DNA of 8,191 nt from Bacillota bacterium (GTDB lineage: Bacteria; Bacillota; UBA4882; UBA10575), in NCBI GenBank assembly GCA_012521315.1, contig JAAYMP010000090.1, positions 1 to 8,191 on the forward strand, written 5' to 3'. Shown here in pieces: positions 1 through 5,935 of this stretch. Numbering within the stretch: the stretch's first letter is position 1; every line of letters begins with the position of its first letter. A program made the position numbers and the translations under genes. The notes beneath the pieces were generated by a model, which ran no database searches, was not told the DNA's origin, and saw only the letters and a list, made by a program, of their open reading frames with translations.

Positions 1-652
1 AACGGGGGATTTTTCTCTGGATCCCCCGGAGGTAAGGCGAGATCATCGCAAAAACCCCCAGCGGAGCAAAGGCATAAAGCACCGAAAGCCCGCCCGGCAA
101 ATAGAGCTTGAGATCGGGGTGGAAGACCGGACGGAGACGGTTGAGATCAATCTCCGGCAAAGCCCCGACCGCCAACAAGACAAGGACGGTTAAGATTGGG
201 AGCAGAACGAAGGAAGCCAGCCGCGAGATGGTTTCGATCCCGCGGGAAGCAAGATAAGCCGCGCTAAAAAGATAGATGACCATTAAAACCGGCAAAGGGG
301 TATTGGACAGCAGGTAAGTATTGATCAGATTGATCCGCCCGCGGAGGAATAAAGCCAGCACCAAAAGGAGGATGGTCAGGTAAGCCAGCCCAAAAAGGCG
401 GCCGCAAACCGGACCGGTAATCTCCAACCCAGCTTGAAGTAGATTCAAGGCGGGATACCTTTTCATCACTTGGTAGGCGGCCCAAAGGGGCGGAATCGCC
501 AGGACCAGCGCGATCGGAACCGTTAGATAACCATTGGCCCCCATCACTTTCGTGGCGTAAAATGTAATGTTAATCAAACCAAAGCTGAGCGTGACAACGA
601 TCAGCAAACTCCAGTAAAGCCACGGCCCAATGCCGGTTTTTCCCTCAGGCAT
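1..652 (-). CDS. GerB-family spore germination permease (GerAB/GerKB type), C-terminal part outside the window
   Basis: Membrane subunit of a GerA-type germinant receptor in the spore inner membrane. It belongs to the APC-superfamily-like endospore germination permease family and is thought to bind or transport the germinant. I translated the minus strand from the ATG at 652-650 and found it open to the window edge: 217 codons, where the family is usually about 360-370 residues. It shows successive hydrophobic segments, a GYLTVPIALVLAIPPLW helix, and the motif NTPLPVLMVIYLFSAAYLA followed by SRGIETISRL, which is typical of the family. The start overlaps the end of the upstream GerA-type gene by 8 nt (645-652), and a GAGGA-like ribosome binding site lies inside that gene, so the two are translationally coupled. 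A GerC lipoprotein gene would be expected beyond position 1 but cannot be seen. Family confident; germinant unknown. Confidence 0.9.
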   Translation of the reverse strand, partial: MPEGKTGIGPWLYWSLLIVVTLSFGLINITFYATKVMGANGYLTVPIALVLAIPPLWAAYQVMKRYPALNLLQAGLEITGPVCGRLFGLAYLTILLLVLALFLRGRINLINTYLLSNTPLPVLMVIYLFSAAYLASRGIETISRLASFVLLPILTVLVLLAVGALPEIDLNRLRPVFHPDLKLYLPGGLSVLYAFAPLGVFAMISPYLRGIQRKIPR

Positions 653-2102
653 CTTCCTCGTCATCCTTTCTTTTTGTCCCGCCGGTCCGCAGGGGATTGC
701 GCGGCCGGTAGGTCTCCAGCCGGCGCCAACGGGCCCAAAACGGTTTGCGCACCGGGGCATCCCCCAGCTCTTCCCATTGGAGGGGTGCCCACGGCGCCAA
801 ATACGAAACACCAAAGGATTTCAGGTCGGCGGCATGGGTCAAGACCAGGATCCCGGCAATGGTGAGCCCATGCAGACCGAAGAGCGCTGCGGCAATCATC
901 AGCGTAAATTTTAAAAGGCGCCAGCTGACACCAACCTCGTAGTTGGGTCCGGTAAAAGAGGCAATCGCCGTCACCGCCACCACCACCAAAGTGGCGGGCG
1001 AGACAAAACCTGCTTCCACGGCGGTAAGCCCCAAGACAACCCCGGCGACCACCCCCAAATTCTGACCGACCGCCCCGGGAAGCCGCAAGCCGGCCTCCCG
1101 GAAGACTTCTACGGCAATTTCACAGATAAAAACCTCCGCCACCAACGGGACCGGGACCCGGATGCGGGTGCCCGCAATCGCCAACGCCAGTCTGGTGGGG
1201 AGGAGTTCCGGATGAAAATTGGTCACTGCAATATAAAGACCGGGCAAGGCCACCGCCAGATTGTTCCCCAAGAGCCGGATGAGACGGAGAAAGGAGCCGA
1301 CCCAGAAGCTTAAATAATAATCTTCAGGCGTTTGGTAAAGTTCATTGATGGTCACCGGGACAAGTAAAGCCGTGGCGCTCTTATCGACGAAGACCGCCAC
1401 CCGCCCTTCCAGGATCCCGGCAGCCATCCGGTCACTGCGCTCGGTGGCTTGGATCAACGGTAAGATACTGGCCCGGCGGTCGCTGATGAGTTGCTGGACA
1501 TAGCCGGATTCGATCACCCCGTCTAGGTCAAGGGCGGTGATCCGGCGGCGGACCTCTTCAACCAACCGGGGTTGGGCCACATCGGCGAGATAAAGTAAGG
1601 CAATCCGGGTCTTGGTGCGCCGGCCGACGCGCAGCTCTTCCACCCGCAAGTTGGGATCCCGGATCCACCGCCGCACCAGTCCAATATTATCCTCCAGGGT
1701 TTCGGTGAGGCCCTCCCGCGGGCCGCGGATTAACCGTTCGGTCTCCGGTTCTTGGGGTTCCCGTTTCACCCAACCGTGGGCTTCAACCGCCATCATCCCG
1801 TCATTGACCAGGACAAAGTTGCCTGCCAGTATCATCTCCACCGCCGCACCGGGGTCAGCCAACGGGTAAACCCGCCCTCGCACCGGAAGTTCCGGATCCG
1901 CCACGGGCAACGTTCCGAGGGTCGTAAAGTGGTCGGTTACCCACGCAATCGTTTCATCCGCCACCAAACTGTTTAAATAAAGAAGATGGGATAACCCATC
2001 CTTACCCACGGGCATCACCCGAAGGTCGGATGGGCTTCCCATCGCTTCCGCAATCTCCTTAGTCTGGGCATAGACCTTTTTGGCATCTAGTCGTCCTGGC
2101 AT
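645..2102 (-). CDS. GerA-family spore germination protein (A subunit of germinant receptor)
   Basis: A subunit of a GerA-type nutrient germinant receptor in the inner spore membrane, where A and B subunits act with a C lipoprotein; known family members form an ion channel that triggers germination. The 485-residue product is typical in length. Residues about 30-255 form the soluble part with family motifs: ETIAWVTD (50-57), EPETERLIRGPREGLTETL (118-136), GRRTKTRIALLYLADVA (160-176), LDGVIESG (193-200), EGRVAVFVD (232-240). The rest is membrane, with hydrophobic segments near 280-296, 305-334, 349-383 and 396-427, then a basic C-terminal tail. The ATG at 2102 has an AAAGGTG site 5 nt upstream (forward 2108-2114). 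The usual SPFPQ..TERPD stretch is altered: ASILPLIQATERSD at 211-224. It overlaps the downstream permease by 8 nt. Family identity is near certain; the germinant cannot be read from sequence. Confidence 0.95.
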   Translation of the reverse strand: MPGRLDAKKVYAQTKEIAEAMGSPSDLRVMPVGKDGLSHLLYLNSLVADETIAWVTDHFTTLGTLPVADPELPVRGRVYPLADPGAAVEMILAGNFVLVNDGMMAVEAHGWVKREPQEPETERLIRGPREGLTETLEDNIGLVRRWIRDPNLRVEELRVGRRTKTRIALLYLADVAQPRLVEEVRRRITALDLDGVIESGYVQQLISDRRASILPLIQATERSDRMAAGILEGRVAVFVDKSATALLVPVTINELYQTPEDYYLSFWVGSFLRLIRLLGNNLAVALPGLYIAVTNFHPELLPTRLALAIAGTRIRVPVPLVAEVFICEIAVEVFREAGLRLPGAVGQNLGVVAGVVLGLTAVEAGFVSPATLVVVAVTAIASFTGPNYEVGVSWRLLKFTLMIAAALFGLHGLTIAGILVLTHAADLKSFGVSYLAPWAPLQWEELGDAPVRKPFWARWRRLETYRPRNPLRTGGTKRKDDEEDA

Positions 2103-2206
2103 CGGTTCACCTTTGACCGGTTTTCTTCCGGTATAAGTTTAACCATTAACCAAAGGAAACTATGCCCCGGTTACTTTAAATAACCCCCGCCTTGGCCGGC
2201 TCCCTG
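2103..2206 (-). promoter_or_regulatory. Upstream region of the germination genes with repeated TAACC/GGTTA half-sites
   Basis: This gap of about 104 bp lies between yjbQ and the GerA-type gene. On the forward strand it holds a tandem direct repeat TTAACCA-TTAACCA (2139-2152). It also holds an inverted pair, GGTTA (2169-2173) and TAACC (2181-2185), around a CTTTAAA centre. That makes four copies of the same 5-mer core within 47 bp. A small hairpin, ACCGG (2116-2120) with CCGGT (2128-2132), sits just upstream of the gerA ribosome binding site. Germination receptor genes are normally transcribed in the forespore by sigma-G. A GCATA box is present on the minus strand but I found no matching -10 at proper spacing. 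The operator reading is an inference. Confidence 0.3.
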
Positions 2207-2626
2207 CTACTCCCCAATAATCTTGATGAGCACCCGTTTCCGCCGTCCCCCGTCAAACTCCCCGTAGAAGATCTGCTCCCAGGGGCCAAAATCCAATTTC
2301 CCGCCGGTCACGGCCACCACCACTTCCCGGCCCATGATCTGTCTTTTGAGGTGGGCGTCGCCGTTATCTTCCCCGCTCAGGTTATGACGGTACCGGCCGA
2401 CCGGTTCGTGGGGGGCCAGTTGTTCCAACCAATCCCGGTAGTCTTGCCACAGACCGCTTTCGTGGTCGTTAATAAAGACGCTCGCCGTGATGTGCATCGC
2501 ATTGACCAGGCAGAGGCCTTCCTGAATCCCGCTTTCGCGCAGGGCCTCCTCCACCTGGGCGGTGATGTTAATCAGTTCGACCCGCCCTTTCGTATTGAAG
2601 ACCAGTTCCTTCCGGTACGATTTCAT
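2207..2626 (-). CDS. yjbQ: YjbQ / UPF0047 family protein (secondary thiamine-phosphate synthase family)
   Basis: Small cytoplasmic protein of the UPF0047 family. E. coli YjbQ has weak thiamine-phosphate synthase activity, which gave the family its name; the main physiological role is unsettled. The 139 residues match the family length. Visible motifs are NAMHITASVFIND (42-54), YRHN (79-82), GEDNGDAHLKRQIMG (85-99), and the C-terminal GKLDFGPWEQIFYGEFDGG (109-127) followed by RRKRVLI. H45, H81 and H92 are the conserved histidines expected at the metal-like site. The ATG at 2626 is preceded by AAGGAG at 10 nt (forward 2637-2642), a strong start. It follows nagA on the same strand after 97 bp, so co-transcription is possible but not shown. 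Family assignment is secure; enzymatic role in this organism is not. Confidence 0.93.
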   Translation of the reverse strand: MKSYRKELVFNTKGRVELINITAQVEEALRESGIQEGLCLVNAMHITASVFINDHESGLWQDYRDWLEQLAPHEPVGRYRHNLSGEDNGDAHLKRQIMGREVVVAVTGGKLDFGPWEQIFYGEFDGGRRKRVLIKIIGE

Positions 2627-2636
2627 GACATCTTCT

Positions 2637-2642
2637 CTCCTT
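2637..2642 (-). promoter_or_regulatory. Ribosome binding site of yjbQ
   Basis: AAGGAG on the minus strand, 10 nt before the ATG at 2626. It fixes the yjbQ start. Confidence 0.75.
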
Positions 2643-2655
2643 CCTGCCAGTTGTT

Positions 2656-2697
2656 ACCCGTGTTCCTCGGCGTCCCTTCTTCGGGTGAGTGTTCGCC
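2656..2697 (-). other. Inverted-repeat segment between nagA and yjbQ with alternative pairings
   Basis: In forward coordinates GGCG (2669-2672) can pair with CGCC (2694-2697), enclosing CCC (2674-2676) with GGG (2683-2685). Alternatively ACCCG (2656-2660) can pair with CGGGT (2682-2686). The two folds compete for the same GGG. There is no T-run on the minus strand, so this is not a normal intrinsic terminator. The stems are short, and it may be a chance fold or a yjbQ leader element. Confidence 0.2.
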
Positions 2698-2723
2698 TCG
2701 ATCAGCCTCTAGCTTACCGGGGT

Positions 2724-3863
2724 CTAATGACCCGTGTAAACCGTCTCCCCCGCCACAATCGTCTTTAAGACATTAAAATCCTCATCCCACAAGACCAGGT
2801 CGGCATCGTTCCCCGGCGCGATCCTGCCTTTCCGGCCCGCCAGCCGTAGAATCCGCGCCGGGTTTAAAGTGGCCATCTTGACCACCTCCGCCAGCGGAAG
2901 CCCGGTGTTACGGTAGAAATTTCGCAGCGCAACGTTGATCACCAAAGTACTCCCCGCCAAAGCGCCGCTTTCGAGACGGGCCTGGCCTTGCCGGACCTGG
3001 ACGGCCATCCCGCCTAAATCATACGTGCCGTCCCCCAAGAGGCAAGCCCGCATCGCATCGGTCACCAAAACCAGTTCGGAAGGGGGTTTAATCTTCACCA
3101 GCAGTTTATGGACCTCCGGAACGCTATGGATATTATCGGCGATCACTTCACAGGCCACCGCATGGGAAAGGGCCGCCCCGACCACCCCCGGCCGGCGGTG
3201 GTGCAGGGGAGTCATCGCGTTAAAGAGGTGCGTAACGAGGGAAGCACCGGCCGCCAACCCTTTGACCGCCTCTTCGTAGGTGGCTTTCGTATGGCCAATG
3301 GCCACCACGACCCCGGCGGCAACCATTTGCTTTATAAAGTCCAAAGCCCCGTCCAGCTCCGGGGCGACGGTGACCACCCGGATCACGCCAAGGTGGGGCC
3401 GGAGCCACGCCAAATCGGGCCGGGTCATAAAGCGTTCATCATGGGCGCCTTTGTTTTCCGGATTGAGGAAGGGTCCTTCCAGGTAACAGCCTAATACTTG
3501 CGCCCCTTGCCCCGGCGTCCTGGTCATCGCCGTGGCAATCCGGTCCAAAGCCCGTTCAAGCCGAGCGCGGTCCATCGTCATCGTGGCGGGGAGAAAAGCG
3601 GTCACCCCGGTGGCAACCAGCCGGTCGGCGATGATCTTCAACGCCCGCTCATCCTCATCCATGGTGTCGTAACCGGCGCAACCGTGGAGATGGAGATCGA
3701 TAAACCCGGCCGAAAGGTAGGCCCCACCCCCGTCCACAACCGTGCAACCGGGGGGGAGCACTTTTTCCGGGAGGACATCCCGGATGGTTTGGTCATAAAC
3801 CACCGCCAGGCCCTCTCTAACTCCTTCCGTCGTAATTAATCTAATGTTTTTGATTGCTTTCAT
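2724..3863 (-). CDS. nagA: N-acetylglucosamine-6-phosphate deacetylase
   Basis: Cytoplasmic amidohydrolase-superfamily enzyme that converts N-acetylglucosamine-6-phosphate to glucosamine-6-phosphate and acetate, in amino-sugar catabolism and cell-wall recycling. The 379 residues match the usual length of about 380. The active site is complete: SAGFIDLHLHG with H58 and H60; YLEGPFLNPENKGAH with the metal ligand E129 and the substrate-binding H141; GHTKATY with H191; THLFNAMTPLHH with H212; and LVTDAM with catalytic D269. These align with E131, H195, H216 and D273 of E. coli NagA. I place the start at the ATG at 3863-3861, giving MKAIKNIRL as in homologues, with GGGAG 9 nt upstream (forward 3873-3877). 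The frame is open further upstream to a TTG at 3950, but that extension does not resemble NagA. No nagB or sugar transporter gene is visible next to it. Confidence 0.97.
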   Translation of the reverse strand: MKAIKNIRLITTEGVREGLAVVYDQTIRDVLPEKVLPPGCTVVDGGGAYLSAGFIDLHLHGCAGYDTMDEDERALKIIADRLVATGVTAFLPATMTMDRARLERALDRIATAMTRTPGQGAQVLGCYLEGPFLNPENKGAHDERFMTRPDLAWLRPHLGVIRVVTVAPELDGALDFIKQMVAAGVVVAIGHTKATYEEAVKGLAAGASLVTHLFNAMTPLHHRRPGVVGAALSHAVACEVIADNIHSVPEVHKLLVKIKPPSELVLVTDAMRACLLGDGTYDLGGMAVQVRQGQARLESGALAGSTLVINVALRNFYRNTGLPLAEVVKMATLNPARILRLAGRKGRIAPGNDADLVLWDEDFNVLKTIVAGETVYTGH

Positions 3864-3950
3864 CGCACCCGACTCCCAAACCGGTTTTTTAGGTAAAGGG
3901 GTCTCTTCGCCGGCTGCTTTCAGCATAACCCCAAATGGCCTTCCCGTCAA

Positions 3951-4003
3951 CCGGAAACCTGCCCGGTCTCAAGCCGGCTAAAGCTTTCCGGCAACAAGGC
4001 AGG
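3951..4003. other. G+C-rich potential RNA structure in the nagA / subunit-gene divergent intergenic region
   Basis: Two mutually exclusive folds are visible. Fold A pairs CCTGCC (3958-3963) with GGCAGG (3998-4003) and, inside it, GCCGG (3973-3977) with CCGGC (3988-3992). Fold B pairs CCGGAAA (3951-3957) with TTTCCGG (3985-3991), a perfect 7-bp match. The candidate plus-strand promoter lies downstream, at about 4061, so if transcribed this is more likely part of the nagA leader on the minus strand, about 90 nt before its start codon. I do not recognise it as a known riboswitch class, and no adjacent T-run marks it as a terminator. It could also be a protein-binding site or chance. Confidence 0.3.
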
Positions 4004-4020
4004 GGCGTAAAAAATTGGAA

Positions 4021-4080
4021 ATTATTATCTTTTTTACGTATTAAATTTTTGGGTACGACATACAATAAAATGACTTATTG
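4021..4080 (+). promoter_or_regulatory. A+T-rich patch with candidate promoter for the fimbrial-type operon
   Basis: These 60 bases are strikingly A+T-rich compared with the sequence on both sides. The best plus-strand -10 is TACAAT (4061-4066), 45 nt upstream of the first start codon. The -35 is poor: GTATTA at 17-bp spacing (4038-4043). On the minus strand GATAAT (forward 4024-4029) could be a -10 for nagA, also without a good -35. Promoter location is plausible from context; exact boxes are weakly supported. Confidence 0.35.
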
Positions 4081-4099
4081 GCAAAAACAACGGCAAAAC

Positions 4100-4105
4100 G
4101 GAGGA
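4100..4105 (+). promoter_or_regulatory. Ribosome binding site of the first subunit gene
   Basis: GGAGGA ends 5 nt before the ATG at 4111. It selects this ATG over the in-frame TTG at 4078, and the ATG also gives a normal signal peptide beginning MKKR. Confidence 0.8.
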
Positions 4106-4110
4106 ATCCG

Positions 4111-4953
4111 ATGAAAAAGCGTACCCCGGTTGTCTGGTTTGCCCTTTTCTTCTTCGCCGTTTTCCTGACCTTACCGGCAACGACCGCCGCCGCGCATAAG
4201 CCGCTTATCGTGGATTTCGGGGCAATCGCACCCGTCAGCAAAACCAGCCGTTCCGTATCCTTTACCCTCCCGGTGGCTACCACGCGTACGGTCCGGTTGG
4301 AAAGCGCCGACCTTTCGGCCGTCAGCAGCGGAAACCGGATCCCGGCGGAACGCTTTACTTTCACCGCGGCGCACGACACCGCCAAGCGCAACAACGCGGC
4401 GGCCGGTTATATGCTCACCCTCCAACTGCTGCCTTCCGATCCCCCCGGCGAATACGAGGGTCTGGTTTATGCGGTTTGCCCGGGGGCTGAAGGGACGCTT
4501 TCCATTCCCGTGCTGGTCAAGGTCGAGATTTTACCCTGGATCCGTCTCGAACCGGCAAACGACAATCCGCTGCTAACCGTTGCGGCATCGTCAATGGGGA
4601 CGGAAGACCATTTATCCACCCGCAATCCGGTCAAACTTTTACTGGCTTCCAACGCCCCCTGGTGCCTGGCGCTGCGCATCGGAGACGAAACCCCCTTTCA
4701 TCCTCTCCCGTTCCCGCTCCTGGTGGGAGTCGGTAAAAACCTTAATACAATGGATTTCAAGGAAAAAATCTTTCCCGGTCGTGATTATCGCACCGTGGCG
4801 TTTGGTAACCCCACGGTGCTTGGCGATGGTGCCTCAGACGCGCATTACTGGACAGAACTATACATCACTGCATCAATCGACCACTGGTCCCGTTACCCCA
4901 AGGGGAACTATGACTTTCGGCTGTTTTTAGCCGCCAAAACGCTCACCCCCTAA
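4111..4953 (+). CDS. Secreted two-module beta-rich protein, candidate chaperone-usher pilus subunit or adhesin
   Basis: I do not recognise a named family. The 280-residue product has a clear Sec signal peptide: MKKR, a hydrophobic core to about residue 21, and cleavage probably near ATTAAA-HK (23-30). The mature part appears to hold two beta-sandwich modules. Module one (about 30-140) ends in PPGEYEGLVYAV (111-122) and is followed by SIPVLVKVEI. Module two (about 141-278) contains KLLLASNAPWCLALRIG (175-191) and ends in PKGNYDFRLFLAAKTL (263-278). Both ends carry the G-x-Y plus alternating hydrophobic pattern of a last beta strand. The second module aligns with the C-terminal part of the next gene's product. 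Being first in an operon with chaperone-like and usher-like genes, it is inferred to be a secreted subunit, perhaps a two-domain tip adhesin. The coding call is firm; the role is inference from context. Confidence 0.72.
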   Translation: MKKRTPVVWFALFFFAVFLTLPATTAAAHKPLIVDFGAIAPVSKTSRSVSFTLPVATTRTVRLESADLSAVSSGNRIPAERFTFTAAHDTAKRNNAAAGYMLTLQLLPSDPPGEYEGLVYAVCPGAEGTLSIPVLVKVEILPWIRLEPANDNPLLTVAASSMGTEDHLSTRNPVKLLLASNAPWCLALRIGDETPFHPLPFPLLVGVGKNLNTMDFKEKIFPGRDYRTVAFGNPTVLGDGASDAHYWTELYITASIDHWSRYPKGNYDFRLFLAAKTLTP

Positions 4954-4998
4954 CCTGATGGAGACAGGTTACACTCCGGTAGAGGCGCGTAATACCGG
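4951..4998 (+). repeat. Two consecutive hairpins between the subunit genes
   Basis: The first is TAACCTG (4951-4957) with CAGGTTA (4965-4971), a perfect 7-bp stem with a 7-nt loop that begins at the stop codon of the first subunit gene. The second is CCGGTA (4976-4981) with TACCGG (4993-4998), a perfect 6-bp stem with an 11-nt loop. Only a short TTTGT follows, so efficient termination is unlikely. They may stabilise or direct processing of the mRNA between the two cistrons. Confidence 0.45.
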
Positions 4999-5035
4999 TT
5001 TGTAATAAAAAAAAGAACTAGTAAGGTTGGAGAAG

Positions 5036-5851
5036 ATGAGAAAAGTAATTACGATCGCTGTTACCCTGATTATTCTTTCAATGTTTACCGCCACGATCGC
5101 CAGTGGCTACCCAGGTGGTCTGGCACCCGAATATCCAGACTCGTCATACAACAATGGCATCGACTATACGGACAAGATCGCCTACCTCTTTGGTAACATC
5201 TTTGACGACGGGAAAGTTATCTGGAACAAAACAGGCGATGAGTATGTCAACGTTGACTGGTTCAACCGGACCAAGTACGTATATGACGACAATCGGGCGG
5301 ACGGGCAATCGGTGGAGATGACCCTGACCGCCCGGGCTTACATCCCCTGTTATCTTGAGATGAAAGTCACCGGCAACCAAGGCCAAACCGGCTTAAAGAG
5401 CTACGGTCCGGGGATCAGCACCAAAGCCTCCGCTTCAGGCTATCTCTTGGTCTTCGACAATGAGATCGGCGGCTTTGTCGACGAGTATTGGAATATGCTT
5501 GGCCACAACCCCCACACCGAATTTGATTTTGAAAACGAGGACATCTTTATCCAGGGCTGCGACGTCTTTAAGGTCGAAGTTTACGCCAACGACAGCTACA
5601 AGTATGAAGTGGAAGGCGGGCCGTTAACTTCCGAACGGGGGTCTTTACCGCTCCATATGCGTAGTGGCTACAGCATGTCCAATTTTGGCGGCACCTTCAT
5701 CTTCGATGTGGACGGCAAGATCTTTGAGGTCGCCGAGAAAGACGCTTGCGAGGAACTAACGGTCTATCACCAGTTTAGAGTGCCGTTTTCGCGCAATATC
5801 GCGCAAGGTCGCTACGACGGCAAGGTCATCTTCCGCGCGTATACCCTCTAA
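5036..5851 (+). CDS. Secreted beta-rich protein, candidate chaperone-usher pilus subunit
   Basis: Unnamed secreted protein of 271 residues. The signal peptide is MRKV plus a hydrophobic core (5-22), with likely cleavage near TIASG (20-24). The mature chain is acidic and rich in Tyr, Asp and Gly, with three cysteines (C105, C175, C238). The stretch LTARAYIPCYLEM (97-109) resembles the start of pilin-like domains, with a cysteine at the end of an early strand. FKVEVYANDSYKYEVEGG (178-195) parallels the KLLLASN stretch of the preceding protein. The C-terminus, VPFSRNIAQGRYDGKVIFRAYTL (249-271), has the closing-strand pattern G-x-Y-x-x-x-[VIL] seen in spore-coat-U/Csu-type subunits. The ATG at 5036 is chosen over an in-frame TTG at 5027; AAGG lies 9 nt upstream. 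Context makes it a likely structural subunit. Homology to a known pilin family is not established by eye. Confidence 0.72.
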   Translation: MRKVITIAVTLIILSMFTATIASGYPGGLAPEYPDSSYNNGIDYTDKIAYLFGNIFDDGKVIWNKTGDEYVNVDWFNRTKYVYDDNRADGQSVEMTLTARAYIPCYLEMKVTGNQGQTGLKSYGPGISTKASASGYLLVFDNEIGGFVDEYWNMLGHNPHTEFDFENEDIFIQGCDVFKVEVYANDSYKYEVEGGPLTSERGSLPLHMRSGYSMSNFGGTFIFDVDGKIFEVAEKDACEELTVYHQFRVPFSRNIAQGRYDGKVIFRAYTL

Positions 5852-5876
5852 ACGACCTAACATTCTTGACCCTTGC

Positions 5877-5903
5877 GGGCTGGTGGACGCGCCCCACCAG
5901 CTC
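5877..5903 (+). terminator. Strong hairpin before the chaperone gene, candidate leaky terminator/attenuator
   Basis: GCTGGTGG (5879-5886) pairs perfectly with CCACCAGC (5894-5901) around a 7-nt loop. A G-T wobble and one more G-C pair extend it to 5877-5903. It is followed by a T-rich but interrupted tail (CTCTTTATTAATA). It lies 26 nt after the stop codon of the second subunit gene and before the chaperone ribosome binding site. The imperfect T-tract suggests partial rather than full termination. That would leave subunit mRNA in excess of chaperone and usher mRNA, as in other fimbrial operons. Confidence 0.55.
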
Positions 5904-5920
5904 TCTTTATTAATATCGCA

Positions 5921-5928
5921 GGGAGGAG
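5921..5928 (+). promoter_or_regulatory. Ribosome binding site of the chaperone-like gene
   Basis: GGGAGGAG, 7 nt before the ATG at 5936, close to consensus. It decides the start: an in-frame TTG at 5873 would place the hairpin inside the coding region and precede the signal peptide with an unlikely 21-residue extension. Confidence 0.85.
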
Positions 5929-5935
5929 ACAGACA

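Noticed and set aside
1612..1976. Open frames on the plus strand within the GerA-type gene
   Set aside because: Low-complexity Arg/Ser/Pro translations antisense to a well-supported gene.
2155..2206. Sigma-G promoter for the germination genes based on a minus-strand GCATA box
   Set aside because: No acceptable -10 (CATNNTA-like) found at 17-18 bp spacing.
2192..2776. A 194-codon plus-strand open frame over yjbQ
   Set aside because: It lies antisense to a strongly conserved gene with a good ribosome binding site and has no recognisable domain.
3108..3494. Open frames on the plus strand across nagA (also 3498-3839)
   Set aside because: They are antisense to a gene with a complete active site, lack family resemblance, and are expected by chance in G+C-rich coding DNA.
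3864..3950. N-terminal extension of NagA to a TTG at 3950 or an ATG at 3926
   Set aside because: The extension does not resemble NagA N-termini. The ATG at 3863 has a GGGAG site at 9 nt and gives a normal-length enzyme.
3951..4110. Known riboswitch (cyclic-di-GMP, SAM, cobalamin) or glmS-type ribozyme in the divergent region
   Set aside because: The conserved cores of these classes could not be matched on either strand; only unassigned stems are visible.
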